Origin: Sulfuricurvum sp.
GTDB lineage: Bacteria > Campylobacterota > Campylobacteria > Campylobacterales > Sulfurimonadaceae
Length of the DNA: 37,146 nucleotides
Direction: 5' to 3'
Assembly (NCBI GenBank): GCA_011391735.1
Contig: JAABPY010000037.1
Location: forward strand, 1 to 37,146
In this document: in pieces, positions 1-8,904 of the stretch
Layout: every line of letters starts with the position of its first letter
Numbering within the stretch: the stretch's first letter is position 1
Made by a program: the position numbers and the translations under genes
Notes under the pieces: generated by a model
What the model saw: the letters and a program-made list of their open reading frames with translations, nothing else
What the model was told of the DNA's origin: nothing
Database searches by the model: none

Positions 1-777
1 ATTGTAGGGATTCATCCCTACCTCAATGCCCAAAAAACATTTCTTGCCTACGAACCGATTGTTCATTATCTTGAAGAAAATGTAAAAGGGGCTCATTTTC
101 GTCTTGAAACCTCTTTGAATTATGCCGATTATGAGCGCAAACTTTATAGCGGTCATTTCGACATAGCACTCCCTAACCCTTACCAAACGTTAAAAGCACT
201 CGAGCATGGGTATCGCATTGTCGCGAAGGTGAAACCCGACAGCGAATTTCGGGGAATTATTGTTGCACGTAAAGAGAGTCATATCCGTTTTGTCGAACAG
301 TTGCGCGCAGAAGCGATCAGTTTTCCGGCATCCACTGCATTGGCAGCAACGATGATGCCCAAATGGTTTTTATATGAGAGAGGGTTAAATGTAGACAGAG
401 ATTCATATCCTCGCTATGTTGGTTCACAGTACTCCTCGATTATGAATGCCTATAGTGGTGATACCATTGCGGCAGCAACATGGCCAAGCCCTTGGAGAAC
501 ATGGCAACAAGAAAATCCTGATAAAGCGGCACAGATGGAGGTGATTTGGAAGACCCCTATCTTAGTTAACAACGGTTTGGTTGTCCGCTCAAATCTAAAT
601 GCCTCAACCGTTCACAAGATCGTCGAGTCTCTTTGTGCCCTTGATAGAGATGCCAATGGGAAAAATCTTCTTAAAAGTACTGGATTTGAAGGATTTGAGA
701 GAGCATCGGATAGGACATACGCCCCCGTAAAAGAGTTCTTACAGCGTTATGAAAAAACATTAGGATTGCCAAAATGA
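1..777 (+). CDS. PhnD-like phosphate/phosphonate-type periplasmic solute-binding protein (5' truncated by window edge)
   Basis: Frame 1 is open from base 1 (IVGIHPYLNAQKTFLAYEPIVHYLEENVKGAHFRLETSLNYADYERKLYSGHFDIALPNPYQTLKALE...), so the ATG at 115 is internal. The PhnD/SsuA-like fold is suggested by FDIALPNPYQ, followed by a later domain (VIWKTPILVNNGLVVRSNL) and C-terminal YAPVKEFLQRYEKTLGL. Confidence 0.75.
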   Translation: MVGIHPYLNAQKTFLAYEPIVHYLEENVKGAHFRLETSLNYADYERKLYSGHFDIALPNPYQTLKALEHGYRIVAKVKPDSEFRGIIVARKESHIRFVEQLRAEAISFPASTALAATMMPKWFLYERGLNVDRDSYPRYVGSQYSSIMNAYSGDTIAAATWPSPWRTWQQENPDKAAQMEVIWKTPILVNNGLVVRSNLNASTVHKIVESLCALDRDANGKNLLKSTGFEGFERASDRTYAPVKEFLQRYEKTLGLPK

Positions 778-2864
778 AGAGAGTGAAACTATTTTTTATG
801 TCGCTTAAATGGCAGCTTTTTATCGGTGTAATCGTTTTGCATGCGGTTCTCATGGGGATATTTGTATACGATCTTATCCAAAGAGAACGACAGTTTATCG
901 ACAATCAGGCACTTGCAAAAGCTCAGGAGCTAAGCAGATTGATCGCCTCAAATGCCTCTTTTGGAATTGTCAATAACGATATTGTTGCATTGGATGAGTT
1001 GGTCAGTCAGATGAAAAATGTTGAGGATATTGATTTGATTTTTCTTATGGATAAGAATTATCGTATCCGCTCCTCCAACAATTCAGCATATTTCAACCAA
1101 ATATTTACCGATCGATGGAGTTTAGAAATTCAAAAAGAGTTGTACCAAAGCGGTTCTACGATGGTTCAAAAGCGGCATGATGGTATTATTGATACGAATC
1201 TCCCCATCCATCTTGGGACGAAAACAGTCGGATATATTCGGATGCTTTCCACGACGTATAGGGCTGATCATCAAATTGAAGTACTTCGCAATAAGGGGTT
1301 GTTCTATCTTTTTCTTGCCATTGTCAGTGGTGGTTTTGTTGCATGGATGATTGTCCGTCATCTAACATCTCGATTAACCCTTCTCTCACAAGCAGCATTG
1401 GAAGTGGCGAAGCACAATTATGAGATTATTCTCCCCCCTTTTCAGGGTGAAGATGAAATCGCACAAATGGGACGAGCCTTTAGTGCTATGATTGAATCGA
1501 TCCATAATCAGGTGCAGGCATTATCATTTGAAATTTCTCAAAGAAAAGAGACGCAAGAGTTATTGGACTATAAAGCACATCATGATGAGTTGACCCATCT
1601 CTCTAATCGTACGTTATTCTTAGATCGATTGGAACATGCGATTAAAAAAGCAAAACGGCAAGAGGGTATGCTGGCTGTTTTGTTTATCGATCTTGATCGC
1701 TTTAAAGAGATTAACGATTCACTAGGGCATGAAACTGGGGATAGGGTTCTTATTGAGGTTGCTAAGCGATTAAGTGAAAATTTACGGGAGATCGATACGA
1801 TTGCCCGTTTGGGCGGGGATGAGTTTACGTTGATTGTCGAGGATATTGAAGGAAATGATAAAGTCAATGAGATTGCCTCCAGAGTATTGACACTGTTGCA
1901 GCAGCCTATTCAAATAGATCAACATCAGCTCTATGTAACTAGCAGTATCGGTATTAGTTTCTATCCTCTTGATGGAGCGGATGCTCAGAATCTTTTGCGA
2001 AACGCTGATTCTGCAATGTATAAAGCTAAAATAGAGGGGCGTAACAGCTATCAGTATTATACGCAAGAGTTGACTGCACGTGCATACGAAAGGGTTTTAC
2101 TGGAGTCAAATTTGCGTCGGGCGATTGAAAATCAAGAATTTATTGTCTATTATCAGCCGCAAATGGATGGTGTGAGTGGAAAAATGATCGGTATGGAGGC
2201 GTTGGTTCGATGGCAACACCCGCAAATGGGGCTTATCTCCCCTGCTACTTTTATCCCAATTGCCGAAGAGACGGGTTTGATTGTCCCCATTGATCAGTTG
2301 GTGATGAAAAGTGCACTAAAACAGATTGTACAATGGCGTAATGAGGGGTTAAACCCTGGAATTCTATCGTTGAATTTAGCGATGAAACAGTTGTGGCAGG
2401 AGAGTTTTATTGAGACGTTGCAATGGATGTTGGAAGAGAGTGGTTGCAAGCCCGAGTGGATTGAGTTGGAAGTGACAGAGGGGGAGGTAATGAAAAACCC
2501 CGAAATGGCAATTGGTATTTTAAAACGATTACATGATATTGGGGTAGCACTGGCAATTGATGACTTCGGTACGGGGTATTCATCACTATCGTATCTCAAA
2601 CGTCTTCCGCTAGATCTATTAAAAATCGATCAATCCTTCGTTCGAGGTATCCCTGATAATAATGAAGATATAGCGATTGTGCGAGCTATTATTGCATTGG
2701 CAAAAAGTATGGGGATGCGTGTAATTGCTGAGGGGGTAGAGAGCATTGAACAGAAAAACTTTTTGGTCGAAAACGGATGTCGTGCTATTCAAGGATATTT
2801 TTACAGTCGTCCTATCCCATCTGTTGAAATGGGCGATTGGATGCGTGCAGCACTAAAGGAGTAA
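774..2864 (+). CDS. Membrane-bound GGDEF/EAL (c-di-GMP cyclase/phosphodiesterase) protein with periplasmic sensor and HAMP region
   Basis: N-terminal TM, ~140 aa periplasmic segment, second TM (GLFYLFLAIVSGGFVAWMIV), HAMP-like region, RLGGDEF with REID I-site five residues upstream, EALVRWQHP, ELEVTEGE, DDFGTGYSSL, AEGVES. ATGA overlap with the upstream gene. Confidence 0.95.
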   Translation: MKRVKLFFMSLKWQLFIGVIVLHAVLMGIFVYDLIQRERQFIDNQALAKAQELSRLIASNASFGIVNNDIVALDELVSQMKNVEDIDLIFLMDKNYRIRSSNNSAYFNQIFTDRWSLEIQKELYQSGSTMVQKRHDGIIDTNLPIHLGTKTVGYIRMLSTTYRADHQIEVLRNKGLFYLFLAIVSGGFVAWMIVRHLTSRLTLLSQAALEVAKHNYEIILPPFQGEDEIAQMGRAFSAMIESIHNQVQALSFEISQRKETQELLDYKAHHDELTHLSNRTLFLDRLEHAIKKAKRQEGMLAVLFIDLDRFKEINDSLGHETGDRVLIEVAKRLSENLREIDTIARLGGDEFTLIVEDIEGNDKVNEIASRVLTLLQQPIQIDQHQLYVTSSIGISFYPLDGADAQNLLRNADSAMYKAKIEGRNSYQYYTQELTARAYERVLLESNLRRAIENQEFIVYYQPQMDGVSGKMIGMEALVRWQHPQMGLISPATFIPIAEETGLIVPIDQLVMKSALKQIVQWRNEGLNPGILSLNLAMKQLWQESFIETLQWMLEESGCKPEWIELEVTEGEVMKNPEMAIGILKRLHDIGVALAIDDFGTGYSSLSYLKRLPLDLLKIDQSFVRGIPDNNEDIAIVRAIIALAKSMGMRVIAEGVESIEQKNFLVENGCRAIQGYFYSRPIPSVEMGDWMRAALKE

Positions 2865-2865
2865 G

Positions 2866-3219
2866 ATGAGATGGATCGTAATCATGATTGGATTGACAAT
2901 CGTAGGATGGGGTTGTACGGGTGATTGTATGACCTGTCACCCCGCATTACTCAAAACAATTGATACCGATTTGCGACATAAGCCTATGGTGACGTGTATC
3001 AAATGTCACAGTGCCGACCCTGCTAAAATGGCAGATTGCGGAAGTGATTGTTTTGCCTGTCACCCCATAGCAAAAATCGAGGGGGCAAGAGTAGCTGAGC
3101 ATACCGTCATACGTGAATGTCGTGACTGTCATATGAAGCTTAAAGGACGATTGGAGATTGACATACTCCCAAAAGGGCAATCGAATGGTTCAACCTTAAG
3201 GGATTTCTTGATCCCTTAA
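2866..3219 (+). CDS. Small periplasmic tetraheme c-type cytochrome
   Basis: Hydrophobic N-terminal signal and four CxxCH motifs (CMTCH, CIKCH, CFACH, CRDCH). Starts 2 nt after the GGDEF/EAL stop. Confidence 0.85.
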   Translation: MRWIVIMIGLTIVGWGCTGDCMTCHPALLKTIDTDLRHKPMVTCIKCHSADPAKMADCGSDCFACHPIAKIEGARVAEHTVIRECRDCHMKLKGRLEIDILPKGQSNGSTLRDFLIP

Positions 3220-3220
3220 G
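3195..3220. terminator. Perfect 10-bp inverted repeat spanning the overlapping stop codons of two convergent genes
   Basis: cttaagggat-ttcttg-atcccttaag. Stops of 2866..3219(+) and 3216..3740(-) both lie in the right arm. No clear U-tract on either side. Confidence 0.5.
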
Positions 3221-3740
3221 CATACATAGGTTCAAAAAGGGTGTCGAATCCATCGATAATTTTTTGCATCAATTTTTGAGCTTCATTAAGTATATTTTCA
3301 TTTATTTTGATAGGCTTAATCGCATTATCAAAGAGGTCAACAACCCCCTTTTTTGCTAAATTCTTGATGGTATCATCACTGTGTTTCAAATCTCCAATAA
3401 GTTTTGTAACATCTGAAGCAACTTTGTTGATAGGGGACGTTTGATTTTGATCTTCGAGTTCTTTCATGAATTTATCAATAAAAGGTTGGGCTTTTTTCAT
3501 AAAATCATTAATTTCTTTCTGATCTTGTTCGCTAATACCGTTAGTGTCAATATTAAATGAAAACGCTTGAAGAGAAGAGAAAGAGAAAGATTGCTCTTTT
3601 CCATCAGAGGATATTTTTTCATTAAGAGAAAGCTCATTTGAATTTTCAAAATTAAGAGAGAGGGTGTCCCCTGAGCTTGTTTTCATCTGGATGTCTAGCG
3701 TGTGTGAACGGTATGCATTAAGAGAAGCGGTAGTAGTCAT
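3216..3740 (-). CDS. Hypothetical protein (174 aa)
   Basis: Long ORF with plausible start, low-complexity Ser/Asn-rich N-terminus and helical C-terminus. No recognised family. Confidence 0.7.
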   Translation of the reverse strand: MTTTASLNAYRSHTLDIQMKTSSGDTLSLNFENSNELSLNEKISSDGKEQSFSFSSLQAFSFNIDTNGISEQDQKEINDFMKKAQPFIDKFMKELEDQNQTSPINKVASDVTKLIGDLKHSDDTIKNLAKKGVVDLFDNAIKPIKINENILNEAQKLMQKIIDGFDTLFEPMYA

Positions 3741-3843
3741 ACGAATGCCTTTATTTGGGTAAGGTGTGAAATACTAAATCGGACTTTTTTGCGATTAGTT
3801 TAGTAAAAAATTATTCAACCTAATAGCACTTTAAGTAAGGTTT

Positions 3844-3852
3844 TGCTATTAT
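3844..3852 (+). promoter_or_regulatory. Candidate extended -10 element (TGCTATTAT) upstream of rpmH
   Basis: Extended -10-like TGnTATTAT about 32 nt before the rpmH ATG, in an AT-rich intergenic region. Motif reading only. Confidence 0.35.
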
Positions 3853-3883
3853 TGCAAGCTAAAAATATATAAGGGGAATGGCT

Positions 3884-4018
3884 ATGAAAAGAACATACCA
3901 ACCGCATAATACGCCACGTAAACGTACACATGGTTTCCGTGCACGTATGGCTACAAAAAATGGTCGCCGAGTATTGAATGCTCGTCGTGCTAAAGGCAGA
4001 AGCAGATTGGCTGTCTAA
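3884..4018 (+). CDS. rpmH: 50S ribosomal protein L34
   Basis: Manual translation: [44 protein letters not shown]. Not in the ORF track because it is short. Confidence 0.97.
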   Translation: MKRTYQPHNTPRKRTHGFRARMATKNGRRVLNARRAKGRSRLAV

Positions 4019-4029
4019 ACAGTCACTCG

Positions 4030-4374
4030 ATGTTGAAGCTCAACTCTGAGTTTCAACGAGTTTATAAGCGGGGGAGAAGTGCTCACAGTACTTCTGTCGC
4101 GCTGTTTTACCTCCCCCTAGAGGGAGAGCTGAAGATTGGATATACCGCCAGTAAAAAGGTGGGGAATGCCGTCGTCCGTAATCACTGTAAAAGACGATTG
4201 AGAGCTCTTGTAAGAGAGCTACCGGATCAGCTTTCCAGTGGTTGGTATGTATGGGTAGCAAAATTGCCGTTGCATGTCAACGAGTTTGAAGATGTACGGC
4301 GAGATTTTAAATATATTTTAAAACGCTCAAATGCCTTGATAGTGAATGGTGATGATAAGAAAACTCTTTCTTAA
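4030..4374 (+). CDS. rnpA: Ribonuclease P protein component
   Basis: RVYKRGRSAHS...GYTASKKVGNAVVRNHCKRRLRALVRE is the RnpA signature. Immediately follows rpmH. Confidence 0.95.
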   Translation: MLKLNSEFQRVYKRGRSAHSTSVALFYLPLEGELKIGYTASKKVGNAVVRNHCKRRLRALVRELPDQLSSGWYVWVAKLPLHVNEFEDVRRDFKYILKRSNALIVNGDDKKTLS

Positions 4375-4684
4375 GCTTTTATGGCTCTATCGCCATTCCT
4401 TCTCCTTGGTGACGCGCGGTTCGTGTCGTCACTACCCCTCATGTTCCGAATATGCCCTTTGGCAATTTGAATGCAACTCCCTTCCCACCGCTTTTGGTAC
4501 TACTTTTTTACGTATTTGTCGATGCAATCAACTTTTTCGTGGCGGTATTGATTATCCGCTTATTGGAAAACCTCCATTAAAACCATCCAAACTGACGATA
4601 ATTACGGTAAAATATTGGTTCGTTCCTTACAAGCAGAAATATTTTCTGATTAAAAATTTTAAGTACAAAGGGTTCAAGTGTTAG
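4346..4684 (+). CDS. yidD: Membrane protein insertion efficiency factor YidD
   Basis: GSCRHYPSCSEYALWQFE...RCNQLFRGGIDYPLI. Overlaps rnpA. The start could instead be the ATG at 4352. Confidence 0.92.
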   Translation: MVMIRKLFLKLLWLYRHSFSLVTRGSCRHYPSCSEYALWQFECNSLPTAFGTTFLRICRCNQLFRGGIDYPLIGKPPLKPSKLTIITVKYWFVPYKQKYFLIKNFKYKGFKC

Positions 4685-6282
4685 AAAAATTCTCTCCCAA
4701 TCAACGTTTGTTGCTTGCCGTAGCGCTTTCATTCGCTTTTTTTATCGGCTATACAACACTCTTTCCTCCCAAGACAGCTGTGAATACGGATGTCAACAGA
4801 TCCATTCCTGTAGCGACGAAAATCCCTTTAGCAACAGCGCCAAGCGCAACAGAGGTAAATGCAAGTAGCTATACGAATGTTAAAACTATGACGACTGATA
4901 CCCTTACAACGGTGAATGCAAAAGAGTTTACGCTCAAAGTAGATACTCTTGGACGAATCTCCTCTGTTGTATTAAAAAATGCTAAGCATAATGGAAAAGA
5001 CGGGAAACTTTCAGAGCTGATCTCAGCAACAGGTGCAAAACCGCTATTTATCCGTTTTGAAGATGAAATAGTTAATGAAGTAGCATCTAAAACTCCGTAT
5101 TCATCGAGTATGGACAACATCATTTTGGGTGAAAATGGAAAAGCATCGGTCATATTGACGCAGAATATGCCTAATTTAACAGTGACAAAAACATTAACAT
5201 TTTATGCCGATGGTCATTATGATGCTAAAGTAGCTCTCTCCAATGAAAAGCGTTATTATGTTTATTTAGGACAACATCCTCAAATTGTAGAACAAATGAT
5301 GACCGTTGTGGGGGGTATGGTCTATGCAGGTGATAATCTAACGACAATTTTTGAAGATGGCGATGTAGAGGGACGCTCTATTTTTACCGATGTTCATCTT
5401 GCCTCTGCGTTTGATCAGTATTACGCATCGATTATGTACGGGTTTAGCAAAGAGACTCAAGTTATTGTGGAGCGTGATAACGATAATAATCCAGTGACCT
5501 ATCTTGAAGGAAAGAATAATTTCACCTTTAATGGGTACATTGGACCCAAAGAGTATAAAACCCTTGAAGCCATTAATCCTGTCCTTGTACACTCTATTGA
5601 GTTTGGTTTTTTCACCTTTGTTGCTGAGCCTATCTTTAAAGTCTTGATGTGGTTACACGGATTGTTAGGTAACTGGGGATGGTCGATTGTTGCCCTTACG
5701 GCACTTATTCGTATTTTTCTTTACCCTTTGACCCAAAAAGGGATGGTCTCAATGCAGAAGATCAAAGAGATTGCCCCCCGTATCAAAGAGGTACAAGAGA
5801 AATACAAAGGGGATCCTCAGCGTATGAATGCAGCGGTGATGGAGATGTACAAAAAGCATGGTGCCAATCCACTTGGCGGATGTTTGCCGTTGTTACTCCA
5901 AATCCCTGTATTCTTCGCCATCTATCGTGTGTTACTTAATGCTGTAGAGCTACAAGGGGTTCCATGGATATTGTGGATTAATGACTTGTCTCGTATGGAT
6001 CCTTATTACATCTTGCCAATTATGATGGGGGCTACGATGTTTTTACAACAACGCATCACTCCGAGTAATTTTACCGATCCGTTGCAAGAGAAAATATTTA
6101 AGTATTTACCCGTTATTTTCACATTCTTTTTCTTCACGTTCCCCGCAGGACTTGTCTTGTATTGGTTTGTAAATAACCTTTTCTCAATCGCTCAACAGTA
6201 TCTTGTTAACAAACAATTTGAAGCAGCGCGTATTATGCGTCACGAAGCACATCTTGCGGAGAAACATCATGAAAAAAATTGA
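4678..6282 (+). CDS. yidC: Membrane protein insertase YidC
   Basis: GTG start at 4678. N-terminal TM, periplasmic domain, and YidC core (GNWGWSIVALTALIRIFLYPLTQKGMVSMQKIKEIAPRIKEVQEKYKGD). Confidence 0.97.
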   Translation: MLEKFSPNQRLLLAVALSFAFFIGYTTLFPPKTAVNTDVNRSIPVATKIPLATAPSATEVNASSYTNVKTMTTDTLTTVNAKEFTLKVDTLGRISSVVLKNAKHNGKDGKLSELISATGAKPLFIRFEDEIVNEVASKTPYSSSMDNIILGENGKASVILTQNMPNLTVTKTLTFYADGHYDAKVALSNEKRYYVYLGQHPQIVEQMMTVVGGMVYAGDNLTTIFEDGDVEGRSIFTDVHLASAFDQYYASIMYGFSKETQVIVERDNDNNPVTYLEGKNNFTFNGYIGPKEYKTLEAINPVLVHSIEFGFFTFVAEPIFKVLMWLHGLLGNWGWSIVALTALIRIFLYPLTQKGMVSMQKIKEIAPRIKEVQEKYKGDPQRMNAAVMEMYKKHGANPLGGCLPLLLQIPVFFAIYRVLLNAVELQGVPWILWINDLSRMDPYYILPIMMGATMFLQQRITPSNFTDPLQEKIFKYLPVIFTFFFFTFPAGLVLYWFVNNLFSIAQQYLVNKQFEAARIMRHEAHLAEKHHEKN

Positions 6283-7165
6283 AGCCCCCTCATTAGAACT
6301 TGCGTATGCGCAAGCATCGAAAGAATTTGGGTGTTCAGTAACCCAGCTTCAGGTGGAAATACTCCAGTTTCCTTCCAAAGGGATCATGGGTCTTTTTAAG
6401 AAACCAGCAATTATTGTTGCCAATTTACCTCTAGTAAATACTCCTGTAGTAGAAGTTCCTTCTCCTGTAGTGAAAACTCCTGTCGTTGAGGAAATTGTTT
6501 CTACGGAGTCTTCCGTCGTTGAAGAAGTACCCGCTTTTATTGCTACTGCTGACGTTACAGTACCTGCTGAAATTATGGTTCACAGCAAAGAGGAGGAGGT
6601 CGATGATATGAAAAATGAAGAACTTTTTGCCCTTCCTGAAGAAGAGGACGAAGAGGAACTTTATGATGATTATGCGATGGAAGTGGCATACGATGAGATG
6701 CCAATCGAAGAGTGTGCCGTTGATGTAAAAGCCAAAATAAATGATCTTTTTAAATCAACGTGTTTTGATCTTAATGAGATTGATGTGCGCGTCTATGATG
6801 ACCATACGTTGTTAGTTGAGTTAGGTGGTGCAGATTCAGCGTTGATGATCGGAAAAGAGGGGTATCGCTATAAAGCACTCTCTTACATGCTTTTCAATTG
6901 GATCAATGCGACCTACGGATTGCAATTGCGCCTTGAAATTGCGGAGTTTTTGAAAAATCAAGAAGAGTCAATAGGACGCTATTTGGTAGGTATTTATGAA
7001 ACCGTTGATAAAGAGGGGCGTGCTCAAACCAAACCACTTGATGGTGTCTTGGTACAAATTGCTTTAACGCAACTTCGTAACCGTTATCCTGACCGTTATG
7101 TTGCGATTCGCTCAACCCGTGACGGTGGTAAATTTATCATCATTAATAGCTACCACGAGTATTGA
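6269..7165 (+). CDS. jag: Jag/SpoIIIJ-associated RNA-binding protein
   Basis: Jag-N-like start MKKIEAPSLELAYAQASKEFGCSVTQLQVEILQFPSKGIMGLFKK, acidic/Val-rich linker, KH-like LMIGKEGYRYKALSYML, and R3H-like C-terminus. ORF track start 6203 is upstream; ATG at 6269 preferred. Confidence 0.92.
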   Translation: MKKIEAPSLELAYAQASKEFGCSVTQLQVEILQFPSKGIMGLFKKPAIIVANLPLVNTPVVEVPSPVVKTPVVEEIVSTESSVVEEVPAFIATADVTVPAEIMVHSKEEEVDDMKNEELFALPEEEDEEELYDDYAMEVAYDEMPIEECAVDVKAKINDLFKSTCFDLNEIDVRVYDDHTLLVELGGADSALMIGKEGYRYKALSYMLFNWINATYGLQLRLEIAEFLKNQEESIGRYLVGIYETVDKEGRAQTKPLDGVLVQIALTQLRNRYPDRYVAIRSTRDGGKFIIINSYHEY

Positions 7166-7171
7166 TTCTTT

Positions 7172-8515
7172 ATGACCTCTACTATTGCAGCCATCGCTAC
7201 GGCGCATGGCATGGGTTCGGTCGCTATTGTTCGTCTGAGTGGCAAAAATGCCCTCTCTATTGCCATTGAGCTTTCTCAAAGAGAAACATTAACTCCCCGC
7301 CATGCGACATTAACCCCCCTTTATACCAATGATAAAACTCTCATTGATGAAGCCATTGTCCTTTATTTTCAAAACCCAAAAAGTTTTACTGGGGAAGATG
7401 TCGTTGAATTTCAGTGTCACGGGGGGATGATTGTTGCCCAATTAGTGTTATCAGCAACACTTGAATTAGGTGCAAAACTAGCACAACCAGGAGAGTTTAG
7501 CAAACGGGCATTTTTAAACGGTCGGATGGATTTGACGCAAGCTGAAGCAATAGCCTCCCTTATCGAAGCACGCAGTGATGGTGCTGCTCGTATTTTGGCA
7601 CGTCAAATGAAGGGGGAGTTGCGTGGCTATGTGGAAACTATCCGTGACGCTTTGCTAGAAATTTTAGCCTATTCAGAAGTGGTGATCGATTATGCAGAAG
7701 AGGATTTGCCAGCCGATGTCGTCGATCAGATTTTTCATAAACTCGAAAACATAAAAAAAGAGCTCTCCCGTACCCTCGAATCAAGCCGTCGCCGTAGCGG
7801 TCTTATGCAAGGGTATCGCGTGGCAATCATCGGTAAACCCAATGTGGGGAAAAGTTCTCTACTAAATGCACTTCTTGATTATGAACGGGCGATAGTCAGT
7901 GAGATTGCAGGGACAACGCGTGATACCATCGAAGAGCAAGTGCGCATTGGAACCCATCTACTACGTCTTGTTGATACCGCAGGTATCCGAAACGCTCATG
8001 ATGAGATTGAGCGTATTGGGATCGAACGCTCTATCGCTGCTATTGAAAATGCCGATGTGGTGATTACCCTATTTGATTCAAGCCGTCAGATGGATGAAGA
8101 AGATCGTGTTATTATTGATTTGATTGCACAGTACCATCACCAAAAACCTTTTATTTGTATACTAAATAAATCCGATTTACCTCAATGCTTTGAAACGAAA
8201 GTGATTGAAAAATATCAGCCGATTTCGTTGAGTTGTAAGGATGAGATGCAAATTCTTATCGACGCATTAAGTGCTTTGATGGATCAGGATAACGACAGTG
8301 AAGAGATGATGCTCATATCCCAGCGTCAGATTAGTGCAACCGCCGACACGGTAAAGGCTATTGATGAAGCGTATGAACCGTTGTATGACGGCGAGTTGGA
8401 ACTCTTTTCTTTTCATATCAACCAAGCCATCCGTTCCCTCTCTTCCATCAGCCGACCGTATCAACTTGATGAGATGTTTGATAAGATGTTCGGTCAATTT
8501 TGTTTGGGGAAATAA
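7172..8515 (+). CDS. mnmE: tRNA uridine-5-carboxymethylaminomethyl(34) synthesis GTPase MnmE (TrmE)
   Basis: TIAAIATAHGMGSVAIVRLSG, GKPNVGKSSLLNALL, DTAGIR, NKSD, C-terminal FCLGK. Confidence 0.98.
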   Translation: MTSTIAAIATAHGMGSVAIVRLSGKNALSIAIELSQRETLTPRHATLTPLYTNDKTLIDEAIVLYFQNPKSFTGEDVVEFQCHGGMIVAQLVLSATLELGAKLAQPGEFSKRAFLNGRMDLTQAEAIASLIEARSDGAARILARQMKGELRGYVETIRDALLEILAYSEVVIDYAEEDLPADVVDQIFHKLENIKKELSRTLESSRRRSGLMQGYRVAIIGKPNVGKSSLLNALLDYERAIVSEIAGTTRDTIEEQVRIGTHLLRLVDTAGIRNAHDEIERIGIERSIAAIENADVVITLFDSSRQMDEEDRVIIDLIAQYHHQKPFICILNKSDLPQCFETKVIEKYQPISLSCKDEMQILIDALSALMDQDNDSEEMMLISQRQISATADTVKAIDEAYEPLYDGELELFSFHINQAIRSLSSISRPYQLDEMFDKMFGQFCLGK

Positions 8516-8904
8516 TGACGATTATTGCAATAGATTTAGGATTAAAACGAATTGGTTTGGCATTAAACGCAGGCTCTGGAATCGTTATGCCCTTACCAGC
8601 GGTTGAGCGTAAAAATCGTGATCAAGCTGCTAATGATGTTAAAAAAGTGTTAAATGAGTACGAAGCGACTACCGTTGTCATTGGTATACCGATGGGAAGC
8701 ACCACAGAAGATGAGATGCGTCGACGGGTGGCACACTTTATGAACCTTGTGGATTTCAAAGGGGAGATCGCTTATCAAGATGAGTCCTACAGCTCCCAAG
8801 AAGCTGAATCACTGATGAAAGGGGAAATCCGTTACAAGCGTGACGGACGGATTGACTCTCTCTCGGCGAAGATTATTTTGGAGCGGTATCTTAAATCGCT
8901 TTAA
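8515..8904 (+). CDS. ruvX: Holliday junction resolvase RuvX / YqgF-family
   Basis: IIAIDLGLKRIGLAL, VVIGIPMGSTTED, YQDESYSSQEAE, DSLSAKIILERYL. ATG overlaps the mnmE stop. Confidence 0.92.
   Translation: MTIIAIDLGLKRIGLALNAGSGIVMPLPAVERKNRDQAANDVKKVLNEYEATTVVIGIPMGSTTEDEMRRRVAHFMNLVDFKGEIAYQDESYSSQEAESLMKGEIRYKRDGRIDSLSAKIILERYLKSL

Noticed and set aside
671-2599. Minus-strand ORFs antisense to the PhnD-like/GGDEF-EAL genes (671-904, 1122-1361, 1580-1867, 1782-2066, 2294-2599)
   Set aside because: They lie opposite well-supported coding sequence, have low-complexity or non-protein-like translations, and have no convincing signatures.
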